Source of the DNA: Alphaproteobacteria bacterium
GTDB taxonomy: Bacteria > Pseudomonadota > Alphaproteobacteria > UBA1280 > UBA12223
Assembly: GCA_003450915.1 (NCBI GenBank)
Contig: DMEM01000008.1
Span: 1 to 11,048 of the forward strand
Length of the DNA: 11,048 nucleotides
Reading direction: 5' to 3'
Shown here: one piece after another, positions 1 to 6,752 of the stretch
Layout of the letters: every line of letters begins with the position of its first letter
Numbering within the stretch: the first letter of the stretch is position 1
The notes under the pieces: generated by a model
Databases searched by the model: none
Seen by the model: only the letters and a program-made list of their open reading frames with translations
What the model was told of the DNA's origin: nothing
Program-made: the position numbers and the translations under genes

Positions 1-44
1 ATCTTAAAAAGTAAATCAAAAAATAATAAAAGGTTTCTATATCT

Positions 45-2108
45 ATGGATATTATGGGATATAAGTCTGTTTGGAAAGAAACAGAAGGCGAAATACCTCA
101 AAAAAGAATTAATGTTGCCTCTCATGTTTGGGATATGAGTAAAGGAGAGCATTTCTTTAAAGGATTTAAATATAAAAATGTTATTTGTAGAAAAGTAAAA
201 GATATTTCAATTGTTGATGATGCAGTTGCAAACTCTTCTTTTGCTGTGAGGCCTATAGGTGATGTTTCTGGACATATGTTGGTAGAAGATTGTACATTAT
301 CATCTTTAAATAGTACTGACTCCAATATTCCTATAATGCCAAACTATGTTAGAGATTTAGCAGGTAGAGTTATCTGTATTGCAGAATGCTACCCATTACA
401 AAAAGAAGCTTCTAAAACAAAGTTATTCCCAATTGGTGCATTTTTAATGGATGAAAATGTAGAGGGTTCAGATTTACTAGAGAATGTATTCTTTTCTCAA
501 TTTAGAACATTAGATATGTCTTATGAGGAGCGTTATGGCTTAAGTGGACATGAGGATATTAACTTGCACTTTGCATATGATAGTGCAAATTTACACCCTT
601 ATAAATTAAGAGTTGATAGTTTTTATCAAGACGGGTGGAGAATTCCACAGACTGAAATGTTATATGTTAATAAAAATGAAGATGGTTCTGTTACAGAATC
701 AGCACTAAGCGATTTTAAAGCTAGGTGGTTTCATAGTGAAAATCAGAATAATTACGAAGCGTTTTATCAAGAGTGTGGCGGAGAAGATTATTTTGAGAAA
801 TTATTTGAAGCAGGTGTTACTTTAGTCCCTACACTAGAAGGTTATAACGCAAATCCTCTTGTCGATAGAGATTTTAATTTGGTTGATTATACAGTTGGTA
901 AATATGTACCAGATCTTCATGATCTTGTTAATTATGTGGATAGTGAGTTGCCAATAGGGTGTATTGTAAAGGTTGTTGAGCCTGGTTATTTAACACATAA
1001 AGAAACTGTACCTGCAAAAGTTATAGTATCAAATGGTTCTCAATATGTTTCAGGTCACTCTGCTGATCCTGAGCCGTTGTTCCCTGATTTACGACTTCCG
1101 CATCAAAGGATTAGCTCTAAGTGGGGAGATGTTCATGTTCCTACACATCCAAAGCATTTTGAGACTCCTTCAATTTGGGGCTGGGATTTTAAAACGGGTA
1201 TGTTCTTGCAAGAAAGGGGACCTATTTGGGATCCTTTGCATTATTTTTATGAGTCTGTAGATGATATTATTCATTATTATCAAGATGAGCCAATGGATGA
1301 TAATTATTGGTTATATGAGGTTCCTTCAGAGATGAAGATGAGATTTTACCCTGTTATGCCGTTTGAGGGTTTTGATATATTAGATAATTTTGAAAAAGAA
1401 GATAGGTTGGAGTATTTAACAAGACCTTATTCTACATGTAAACGCTATACTGAAAATGTATTTTCTGCAAATATTGGATATCACCCAATGCCAATTGAGT
1501 TTGAGTATGAGCTTGATTCTTGGTTTTCTCCAGAGCTTTCTCCAAAGCAGAGAGTTTTATCTGATGTGCCTTTAAATATTAGAGATAAATTGGCAGAGCC
1601 TATTCAATGTAATGTGCCTGCAAAGCTTTACTTTAATAGACAAGTTGAAAATTCAAAAAATAACCCATATTGGACTGATGACTCCTCTATTATGGCAGAT
1701 TCAGTAGGTGAATATAAAAAAGACTATCCTTATTTATCTCGTTATCTCGATCATATAACTAGTGTAACAAGGGTTAAAGAGTTGTCTAAAATGTTTTTAG
1801 ATTCAAGTGAAGATGTTGATTTAGGTATGCAAAAATCTGAATTTGTTTCGACAATTGAACTTCCTAATTCTATAGATGCTAGTATTAGAGATATGACTGT
1901 TGCTTATTATGATTTAAAAGAAAAGTCTTTTGATAGAATAAAAAGTAGACATGGTTTGTATCAGAATTTTTATGGTGAATATGTGATGTGTAGTTGGAAT
2001 AGCGATGATTCAAATGATTTAACATATATGTTGAAAGACACTAGTGTTGCAACACTTGAACAGAGTAACTTTTCATCTGTTGCAATAATGCAACCTCCAA
2101 CATTCTAA
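45..2108 (+). CDS. Unrecognised 687-residue soluble protein upstream of traB
   Basis: I do not recognise this protein. It is a complete ORF: an in-frame TAA at 27-29 precedes the first ATG at 45, and a modest Shine-Dalgarno AAAAGG (28-33) lies 11 bases upstream. A second in-frame ATG at 54 is an alternative start. The product has no signal peptide and no membrane segment. It is acidic and rich in Asp, Tyr and Trp, with about a dozen tryptophans spread along it and several cysteines, so a folded cytoplasmic protein is likely. No nucleotide-binding loop or catalytic motif stands out. It ends 102 bases before traB on the same strand, where F-type clusters usually carry small traL/traE/traK genes, so it does not match the classical order. 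It could be a secreted substrate, an accessory component of the system, or an unrelated neighbour. Codon use is similar to that of the tra genes. Confidence 0.85.
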   Translation: MDIMGYKSVWKETEGEIPQKRINVASHVWDMSKGEHFFKGFKYKNVICRKVKDISIVDDAVANSSFAVRPIGDVSGHMLVEDCTLSSLNSTDSNIPIMPNYVRDLAGRVICIAECYPLQKEASKTKLFPIGAFLMDENVEGSDLLENVFFSQFRTLDMSYEERYGLSGHEDINLHFAYDSANLHPYKLRVDSFYQDGWRIPQTEMLYVNKNEDGSVTESALSDFKARWFHSENQNNYEAFYQECGGEDYFEKLFEAGVTLVPTLEGYNANPLVDRDFNLVDYTVGKYVPDLHDLVNYVDSELPIGCIVKVVEPGYLTHKETVPAKVIVSNGSQYVSGHSADPEPLFPDLRLPHQRISSKWGDVHVPTHPKHFETPSIWGWDFKTGMFLQERGPIWDPLHYFYESVDDIIHYYQDEPMDDNYWLYEVPSEMKMRFYPVMPFEGFDILDNFEKEDRLEYLTRPYSTCKRYTENVFSANIGYHPMPIEFEYELDSWFSPELSPKQRVLSDVPLNIRDKLAEPIQCNVPAKLYFNRQVENSKNNPYWTDDSSIMADSVGEYKKDYPYLSRYLDHITSVTRVKELSKMFLDSSEDVDLGMQKSEFVSTIELPNSIDASIRDMTVAYYDLKEKSFDRIKSRHGLYQNFYGEYVMCSWNSDDSNDLTYMLKDTSVATLEQSNFSSVAIMQPPTF

Positions 2109-2132
2109 ATCGTAAAAAACTGTTTATAACAC

Positions 2133-2159
2133 TTGCTATTATTATAGTTACAATATAGA
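2133..2159 (+). promoter_or_regulatory. Possible weak promoter before traB
   Basis: The 102-base gap before traB holds TTGCTA (2133-2138) and TATAGA (2154-2159) with a 15-base spacer, and an overlapping extended -10-like TGCTATTAT (2134-2142). Neither is a good sigma70 match, and such strings arise easily in AT-rich DNA. No terminator hairpin is visible after the upstream gene, so readthrough from that gene is equally possible. Confidence 0.2.
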
Positions 2160-2210
2160 CTGTATTTGAATATCTTTAAATTTCTTGAAATTATTTAGGA
2201 GTATAGCTTA

Positions 2211-3602
2211 ATGGCTTATGATGAAAATAAAGTTAATAACTCTGTTTTTGATGACGTAAAAGAGAAGTTCTCTCAGTTAGATCAAAAGCAGCAAATTGGT
2301 GCAATTGCAGTGGCTGGATTAATGATTCTAGTGCTGTTATCTCGTATTTTTGGTGGAAATGAACCTGCTTCTCAACAGCAAGTTCAACAACAAGCTCCAG
2401 AAGTTAGGAAAGTTCAGCTTAATGGTACTCGTCAAGCAGGCGGAGAAAGCCTGTTCTCTGCAGATGGTGCAGATGAGGCAACATTAAGAAGAAACTTTGT
2501 TACTAGAACTTTAGGCGAGTTTGAATCGTTAAAAGATGAGCTTCAACAAAAAGAATCTGTTAGAAGTAAAGAATCTAAAGAGCAAAAGGAAAGACTAAAA
2601 GGCTTAGAGCTTGAATTAGAGCAATCAATTAGAGCTTTAAATGAAGATAGACGTTCTTTCCAGCAAACTATTGCTCGTCAACAAGAAGAAAATGCTAGAT
2701 TAATTGAAGATTTAAAACAACAAAGACTTAAAGAAAAAGAAACTGCAGGTTCTATTGCTCAGCAGCAAGATTTTCTATCTCAAAAGCCAATTAGAGAAAG
2801 AAGAAAAGGTATCTCTCAAACTCCATTGTCTTTGGGGGCGGGGCCTGGCGCTAGCGGTACACCTTTAGTACAAGGTTTAACAGGTGGTGTTTTAGGCGGT
2901 GATGCAGGTGCAGAAAGAGGCGGTAAAGGAGCTAATGGTGAACTTGAACAAGCTAGAAAACCATTTATTCCACCTTTAGGTTTTATTAAAGCTACAATGT
3001 TAAACGGTGTTGATGCGTTAACAGGTGGTACACCAACACCTTCTCTTGTAAGATTAGAAGGTACATATAAAACAGCTATGAATTCAACAGTTACTTTAGA
3101 TGGTTGCTTTATGTTAGTAGAATTCCAAGGTGATATTTCAACAGAACGCGCCAAAGGTAAGCCAGCAAGAATGACTTGTGTATATCCTGACCAAGGTGCG
3201 GTGACATATTCAATATCTGGTTATGTTGTAGACTCTGAAGATGGTGTTGAAGGTGTTCCAGGTTTATTCTTTGAAGGCCATGCCGGACGTATCGCATTAT
3301 CAATTGCAGCTGAATTTGCAGCAGGTATTGGTGATATTATTGAAAGTAACCAATCTACAAATATTGTTTCATCAGACGGTACAACTCAAACAGTTATTAC
3401 TGGTTCAGAAGCTAAGGCATCAATGTACGGTAGTGCATCAGACTCATTAAACTCATTAAAAGACTATCTAGCTGATAGAGCATCTAGAGTTGTTCCATTC
3501 ATTAGAATTGATGCATTAAGAGAAATTCACGTTGTATTACTAAGCGGAACTCAATTAAGAGAAGAAGGCGATGCTTGGTCGCAATTATTTAAAGCAAAAT
3601 AA
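2211..3602 (+). CDS. traB: TraB-like (VirB10 family) T4SS envelope-spanning protein
   Basis: This protein bridges the inner membrane and the outer-membrane core complex in F-type type IV secretion systems. The 463 residues are close to the length of F-plasmid TraB. In order: a short cytoplasmic tail, one membrane helix at about 29-47, a Gln-rich stretch, a long charged coiled coil at about 100-190, a Gly-rich linker at about 205-245, and a proline-led entry (KPFIPP, 250-255) into the C-terminal beta-barrel domain. That domain carries the family signature GDISTER (307-313), a cysteine pair at 299 and 323, a GYVVDSEDG turn (337-345), an alpha-helical antenna-like segment at about 358-375, and the terminal hydrophobic strands ending in LLSGTQL. 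The start has AGGAG (2197-2201) nine bases upstream. traV follows 31 bases after the stop, so the two are probably cotranscribed. The coiled coil and Gly-rich linker are as expected for a protein crossing the periplasm. Confidence 0.9.
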   Translation: MAYDENKVNNSVFDDVKEKFSQLDQKQQIGAIAVAGLMILVLLSRIFGGNEPASQQQVQQQAPEVRKVQLNGTRQAGGESLFSADGADEATLRRNFVTRTLGEFESLKDELQQKESVRSKESKEQKERLKGLELELEQSIRALNEDRRSFQQTIARQQEENARLIEDLKQQRLKEKETAGSIAQQQDFLSQKPIRERRKGISQTPLSLGAGPGASGTPLVQGLTGGVLGGDAGAERGGKGANGELEQARKPFIPPLGFIKATMLNGVDALTGGTPTPSLVRLEGTYKTAMNSTVTLDGCFMLVEFQGDISTERAKGKPARMTCVYPDQGAVTYSISGYVVDSEDGVEGVPGLFFEGHAGRIALSIAAEFAAGIGDIIESNQSTNIVSSDGTTQTVITGSEAKASMYGSASDSLNSLKDYLADRASRVVPFIRIDALREIHVVLLSGTQLREEGDAWSQLFKAK

Positions 3603-3633
3603 AAAAGTATAAATTAAGGGAGATCTTAAACTC

Positions 3634-4005
3634 ATGAAAAAACTACTAATGTTATCAATGCTACTAGTTGTATCATCTTGTAAGTATTACGGTGGTACAC
3701 TTCCTCCAGAAAATCCAATTTCAATGGATGGGGCGTTAGATAAAGCAAGAAACAGAACATATGCTGTAAATCCTGATGGAAGCCCGGTTCCGGCAACACC
3801 TCGTCCGGTTCTAGAGCGTCCTTCATATATTCCAGAAAAAGAGTTAGCACTTGTTGCTCCTCCAAAGTCTCTACTAGTATGGACTTATGAGCATGTTACA
3901 GACGATAATTCTCGTGTATTCGGCTCATGGGAAACTATTTTCCTAACAGAGAAATATGAGTGGTTAAAACCAGCTAACCAACTACCAGCAGCTTTTGGTA
4001 GATAA
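3634..4005 (+). CDS. traV: TraV-like outer-membrane T4SS lipoprotein
   Basis: This is a predicted outer-membrane lipoprotein, the VirB7-type part of the core complex that anchors TraK/VirB9 and TraB/VirB10. Residues 1-15 form a lipoprotein signal peptide, and VSSC (13-16) is a good lipobox with the lipidated Cys at 16. The mature chain has a proline-rich middle (about 50-78). Its C-terminal block (about 81-110) holds VW at 82-83, an Asp-Asp-Asn turn at 90-92, and WETIFLTEKYEW at 99-110, which resembles the conserved VW...DxDG...Y...W block of TraV proteins. The family call rests on this block plus the position between traB and traC. At 123 residues it is shorter than F TraV (171), and it has no cysteine other than the lipobox one, whereas F TraV has several. 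Shine-Dalgarno AAGGGAG (3616-3622) precedes the ATG. Another small VirB7-like or DotD-like lipoprotein is the main alternative. Confidence 0.65.
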   Translation: MKKLLMLSMLLVVSSCKYYGGTLPPENPISMDGALDKARNRTYAVNPDGSPVPATPRPVLERPSYIPEKELALVAPPKSLLVWTYEHVTDDNSRVFGSWETIFLTEKYEWLKPANQLPAAFGR

Positions 4006-4058
4006 TAGCTAAGAATTGAAAAAGAAAAACTATCCCAGAATTATTTCTTTATTCTCAT

Positions 4059-4086
4059 TTGGCAATACATACAAGAAGTATATATT
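4059..4086 (+). promoter_or_regulatory. Candidate sigma70-type promoter for traC
   Basis: TTGGCA (4059-4064, five of six matching TTGACA) and TATATT (4081-4086, five of six matching TATAAT) are separated by 16 bases in the 123-base gap between traV and traC. Transcription would start near 4093 and give a leader of about 35 bases containing the AAAGGA ribosome site. This would let traC and the following gene be expressed apart from traB-traV. No terminator is evident after traV, so readthrough may also supply traC. Confidence 0.4.
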
Positions 4087-4112
4087 TATAGGTTAATCAA
4101 TTAAAGTACTCG

Positions 4113-4131
4113 AAAGGACTATGATGTAATG
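4113..4131 (+). promoter_or_regulatory. traC ribosome site with a start-stop codon pair
   Basis: AAAGGA (4113-4118) is followed by ATGATGTAATGG. The ATGs at 4121 and 4124 both run straight into TAA (4127-4129), whose last A is the first base of the traC ATG (4129). The Shine-Dalgarno sits five bases from the ATG at 4124 and ten from that at 4129, so the abortive start is as well placed as the real one. Only the ATG at 4129 opens the long frame. Confidence 0.5.
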
Positions 4132-6702
4132 GCTTTATTTAATAATGAAAAATATGCACCGTTCAGAGGAAGAACACTTGCAGAGCAATTACCATATTTT
4201 CAGTTTGAAGATGACGAAGAGTCAACATATCATAACTGTCATCTTTTAGATGACGGCTCTTTGGGGGTTGTTTGGAAAACGCCCGTTCCTGCATCATATT
4301 CTAAAGACGATGGTGAAATTCACACAATTAATGAATTTCAAACTTTTATTGAAAACCTACCAGAAGGTTATCACATTCAATGTGCGATTACTTCAAGAAA
4401 CGACCTAAGAGATAAAGTTGAGTCTTATAAAGGTAAAGAAGTTGGTATTGAACAAGCTAAATACCTTAGAAAATCAAGAGCTGAAAAAATTGTTGAATCA
4501 GGTGTTTATGGTTATGCAGTATCTCCTCAGGCATATACAAAGCTAAGAGATACATATATGGTTATTAGTATGAAAACACCAAGCCCAATTGGCTTATCTG
4601 GTGTTGTATATCATATAGTTGATGGTGTTTATCAAATTCTTAGAATGATTGCAGATCCGTTTACAGGTGGTAAAGATATACCTCTATTAGATTCTGTATT
4701 TAACAGAGTTGTTAAAATGCATGTTGGTGAATTTAAGGAAGCTTTAATTACTGCCGAATCAACATTAAGCCAAGCTTTTAAATTAAAAAGAATAGATAGA
4801 GCTGAGCTTGTAGAGCATTATTGGAATGCGATGTGCCCAAGCTATAAAGAGTTTGAACAAAAAGTAACAATAGATGAACAAAGAGATTTAAAAGAGCAAG
4901 TTTTCCCATTACCATTAGAAAATGACTATGAAATAGTTAAAATGGGTGATGATTACCATGGCCTTATTATGATGGCTATGATGCCAGATGTTGTATACCC
5001 TGATTATTTAGGTGTTATTAGAAGAAGCTTGCCAACAGGTTATACATTCTTTACTAATATTCGTCAAGGTAACCAGTTAATGGAAAAAGTAAAGCTTACT
5101 TTACTTGCAAGTATGCGTGCTCGTATGGCTTCAGTATTTAACAGAGAAGAGGTTCAAATTATTAACCAAGAAACTTCTGATGTAAAAATGAGAATGGCTC
5201 AAGGTAGAAAAATAATGTACGCGCAAGTTGGTATTATTATTCATGGTAAGTCAAGAGAAGAAGTTGAAGATAGAGTTTTAAGAGTAAACTCAACATTTAA
5301 AAAACTTTCAGTGGTTCCTGATATTGAAAGAGGTATGTCTTTACAGGGTATTTCATACTCATGGCCAATGGTTTGGAATGATGAATATTCAAAACCTTTT
5401 GCTAGAACAAGAAAAATGCTTTCAAATGATTTAGTTGAGCTATTGCCAATTCACGGACACTGGGGTGGTCATGAAAATCCACTTGCTGTTTATGTTAACC
5501 GTGACGGTGAAGTAGTATTCTTTGATCATACTCACCATGAATTTGTTAACTGGCACTACGCTATTACAGGTACATCAGGTTCTGGTAAATCATTTGCTAT
5601 TGTTGATTTAACACTACAGTTATTAGCATCAGGTGTTGAAAAGCAATTCCTAATTACTCTAAAAGATGACTATGATAGATTTGCAGAAACTTTAGGTAAA
5701 CTTATTGTTATTGATTTAGATAGACAAGATGTTTGTATTAATCCATTTGCAGGTGAAATTAACAAACAAAAAATCCAACAATGGGTTGAAGGTCTAGACT
5801 TAATGCTTAAAAAAGGTGGTGTAAGAGAATCATCATCTGAAGAGCAGCGTCTAATGGAACAAATCGTACAATATGCTTATGAAATTGTGCCTGAAGGTGA
5901 TTGCTTAAGACCAAGCTGGATTAGAGATGCTTATTTAAGATTTCCTTATGTAAATGCAGCTCAAAGAACAATTGGTTTAAAAGCAGCGGAAGAAATAGGT
6001 TCATTCTGTAAAGATGGTGTTTATGGTAGTTTATTTGACCAATTCCCTTCTATTACTGAAGATGATAAATTAGTAGTATTTAACTTACAAAACGTTCTAT
6101 CTGAAAAAATTGCTGACGTTATTGTAAACTCTATCTTTACAATGCTAGATAATGTTATGTATTGCTCAGATAGAAAACAGAAAAAACATTTACTAGTTGA
6201 TGAGATGATTTCTATGGTTTCATCAAAAGGTGGTGAAAATGTTGCTAACCAGCTGAAAAGAGCATTCAGAACATATCGTTCATTAAACTGTATGTGTGGC
6301 GTTTCAACTCAGAACGAAGAAGATTTAACTTCTGATGTTGGTCAGGCTATTATTGGTAACATTTCAAAACGTTTAATCTTAATGCCAAAACGTGAGATGA
6401 TTCCGCTATTAATGCAATCATTAGGCTTAAGATCAGAGCGTCACGCACAAAATATTGCAAGCTTAACAACAAAACCAGGTTTTTACTCAGAGTTTTATCT
6501 TATGAGTCCGCATGGTGAGGTTGTGTGTAGATTGTTAAGTGACAAATTAACTTATGCATTAGCGACAACTCAACCAGATGATATCGGTGAGCTAGAGCGT
6601 TTAGCGCAAGAGTTAAATGGTGATAGATGGCAGGCAGCTGTAGAATTTAGTAAGCTTTACCCTAATGGTGTTAGAGCAGCTAGAGCAGCAGGTCAGGTTT
6701 AA
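4129..6702 (+). CDS. traC: TraC-like (VirB4 family) T4SS assembly ATPase
   Basis: This is the cytoplasmic or inner-membrane-associated ATPase that powers pilus and apparatus assembly in F-type systems. At 857 residues it is near the length of F TraC (875). The N-terminal half (about 1-450) is the TraC/VirB4 N-terminal domain. The C-terminal half is the RecA-like ATPase domain, with Walker A GTSGSGKS at 481-488 (Lys487) and Walker B HLLVDEM at 687-693 (Asp691, Glu692). These are followed by a region matching the family's downstream helices and the conserved Gln sensor (STQNEEDL). A GNISKRLILMP segment near the C terminus also fits the family. All nucleotide-binding residues are intact, so it should be active. 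It follows traV by 123 bases and precedes the 633-residue membrane protein by 50 bases. Confidence 0.93.
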   Translation: MALFNNEKYAPFRGRTLAEQLPYFQFEDDEESTYHNCHLLDDGSLGVVWKTPVPASYSKDDGEIHTINEFQTFIENLPEGYHIQCAITSRNDLRDKVESYKGKEVGIEQAKYLRKSRAEKIVESGVYGYAVSPQAYTKLRDTYMVISMKTPSPIGLSGVVYHIVDGVYQILRMIADPFTGGKDIPLLDSVFNRVVKMHVGEFKEALITAESTLSQAFKLKRIDRAELVEHYWNAMCPSYKEFEQKVTIDEQRDLKEQVFPLPLENDYEIVKMGDDYHGLIMMAMMPDVVYPDYLGVIRRSLPTGYTFFTNIRQGNQLMEKVKLTLLASMRARMASVFNREEVQIINQETSDVKMRMAQGRKIMYAQVGIIIHGKSREEVEDRVLRVNSTFKKLSVVPDIERGMSLQGISYSWPMVWNDEYSKPFARTRKMLSNDLVELLPIHGHWGGHENPLAVYVNRDGEVVFFDHTHHEFVNWHYAITGTSGSGKSFAIVDLTLQLLASGVEKQFLITLKDDYDRFAETLGKLIVIDLDRQDVCINPFAGEINKQKIQQWVEGLDLMLKKGGVRESSSEEQRLMEQIVQYAYEIVPEGDCLRPSWIRDAYLRFPYVNAAQRTIGLKAAEEIGSFCKDGVYGSLFDQFPSITEDDKLVVFNLQNVLSEKIADVIVNSIFTMLDNVMYCSDRKQKKHLLVDEMISMVSSKGGENVANQLKRAFRTYRSLNCMCGVSTQNEEDLTSDVGQAIIGNISKRLILMPKREMIPLLMQSLGLRSERHAQNIASLTTKPGFYSEFYLMSPHGEVVCRLLSDKLTYALATTQPDDIGELERLAQELNGDRWQAAVEFSKLYPNGVRAARAAGQV

Positions 6703-6713
6703 ATTAAAAAAAA

Positions 6714-6740
6714 TTAGTTTTAATAAACGGGGAAAACTAA
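6714..6740 (+). repeat. 8-bp inverted repeat before the 633-residue gene
   Basis: TTAGTTTT (6714-6721) is an exact reverse complement of AAAACTAA (6733-6740), with an 11-base loop containing CGGGG. The right arm runs into the Shine-Dalgarno AAAGGGG (6739-6745) of the next gene. The stem has a single G-C pair and no T-run follows, so it is not a good terminator. It could weakly affect ribosome access, or be chance in AT-rich DNA. Confidence 0.3.
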
Positions 6741-6752
6741 AGGGGCAAAAAA

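Noticed and set aside
1033..1260. Rightward 75-residue ORF in another frame of the 687-residue gene
   Set aside because: It is nested inside a long continuous frame with normal codon use and has no ribosome site or recognisable motif.
2816..3154. Leftward 112-residue ORF opposite traB
   Set aside because: It lies entirely within the well-supported traB gene, its proline- and serine-rich product is the antisense of the Gly-rich linker, and it has no ribosome site of note.
3632..3865. Leftward 77-residue ORF opposite traV
   Set aside because: It is fully antisense to the lipoprotein gene, which has a lipobox, a ribosome site and family-like C-terminal residues.
4042..4056. Possible terminator hairpin after traV
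   Set aside because: The best pairing, GAAT with ATTC around a T-rich centre, is only four base pairs with no GC-rich stem or proper T-run, so it is not supported as a terminator.
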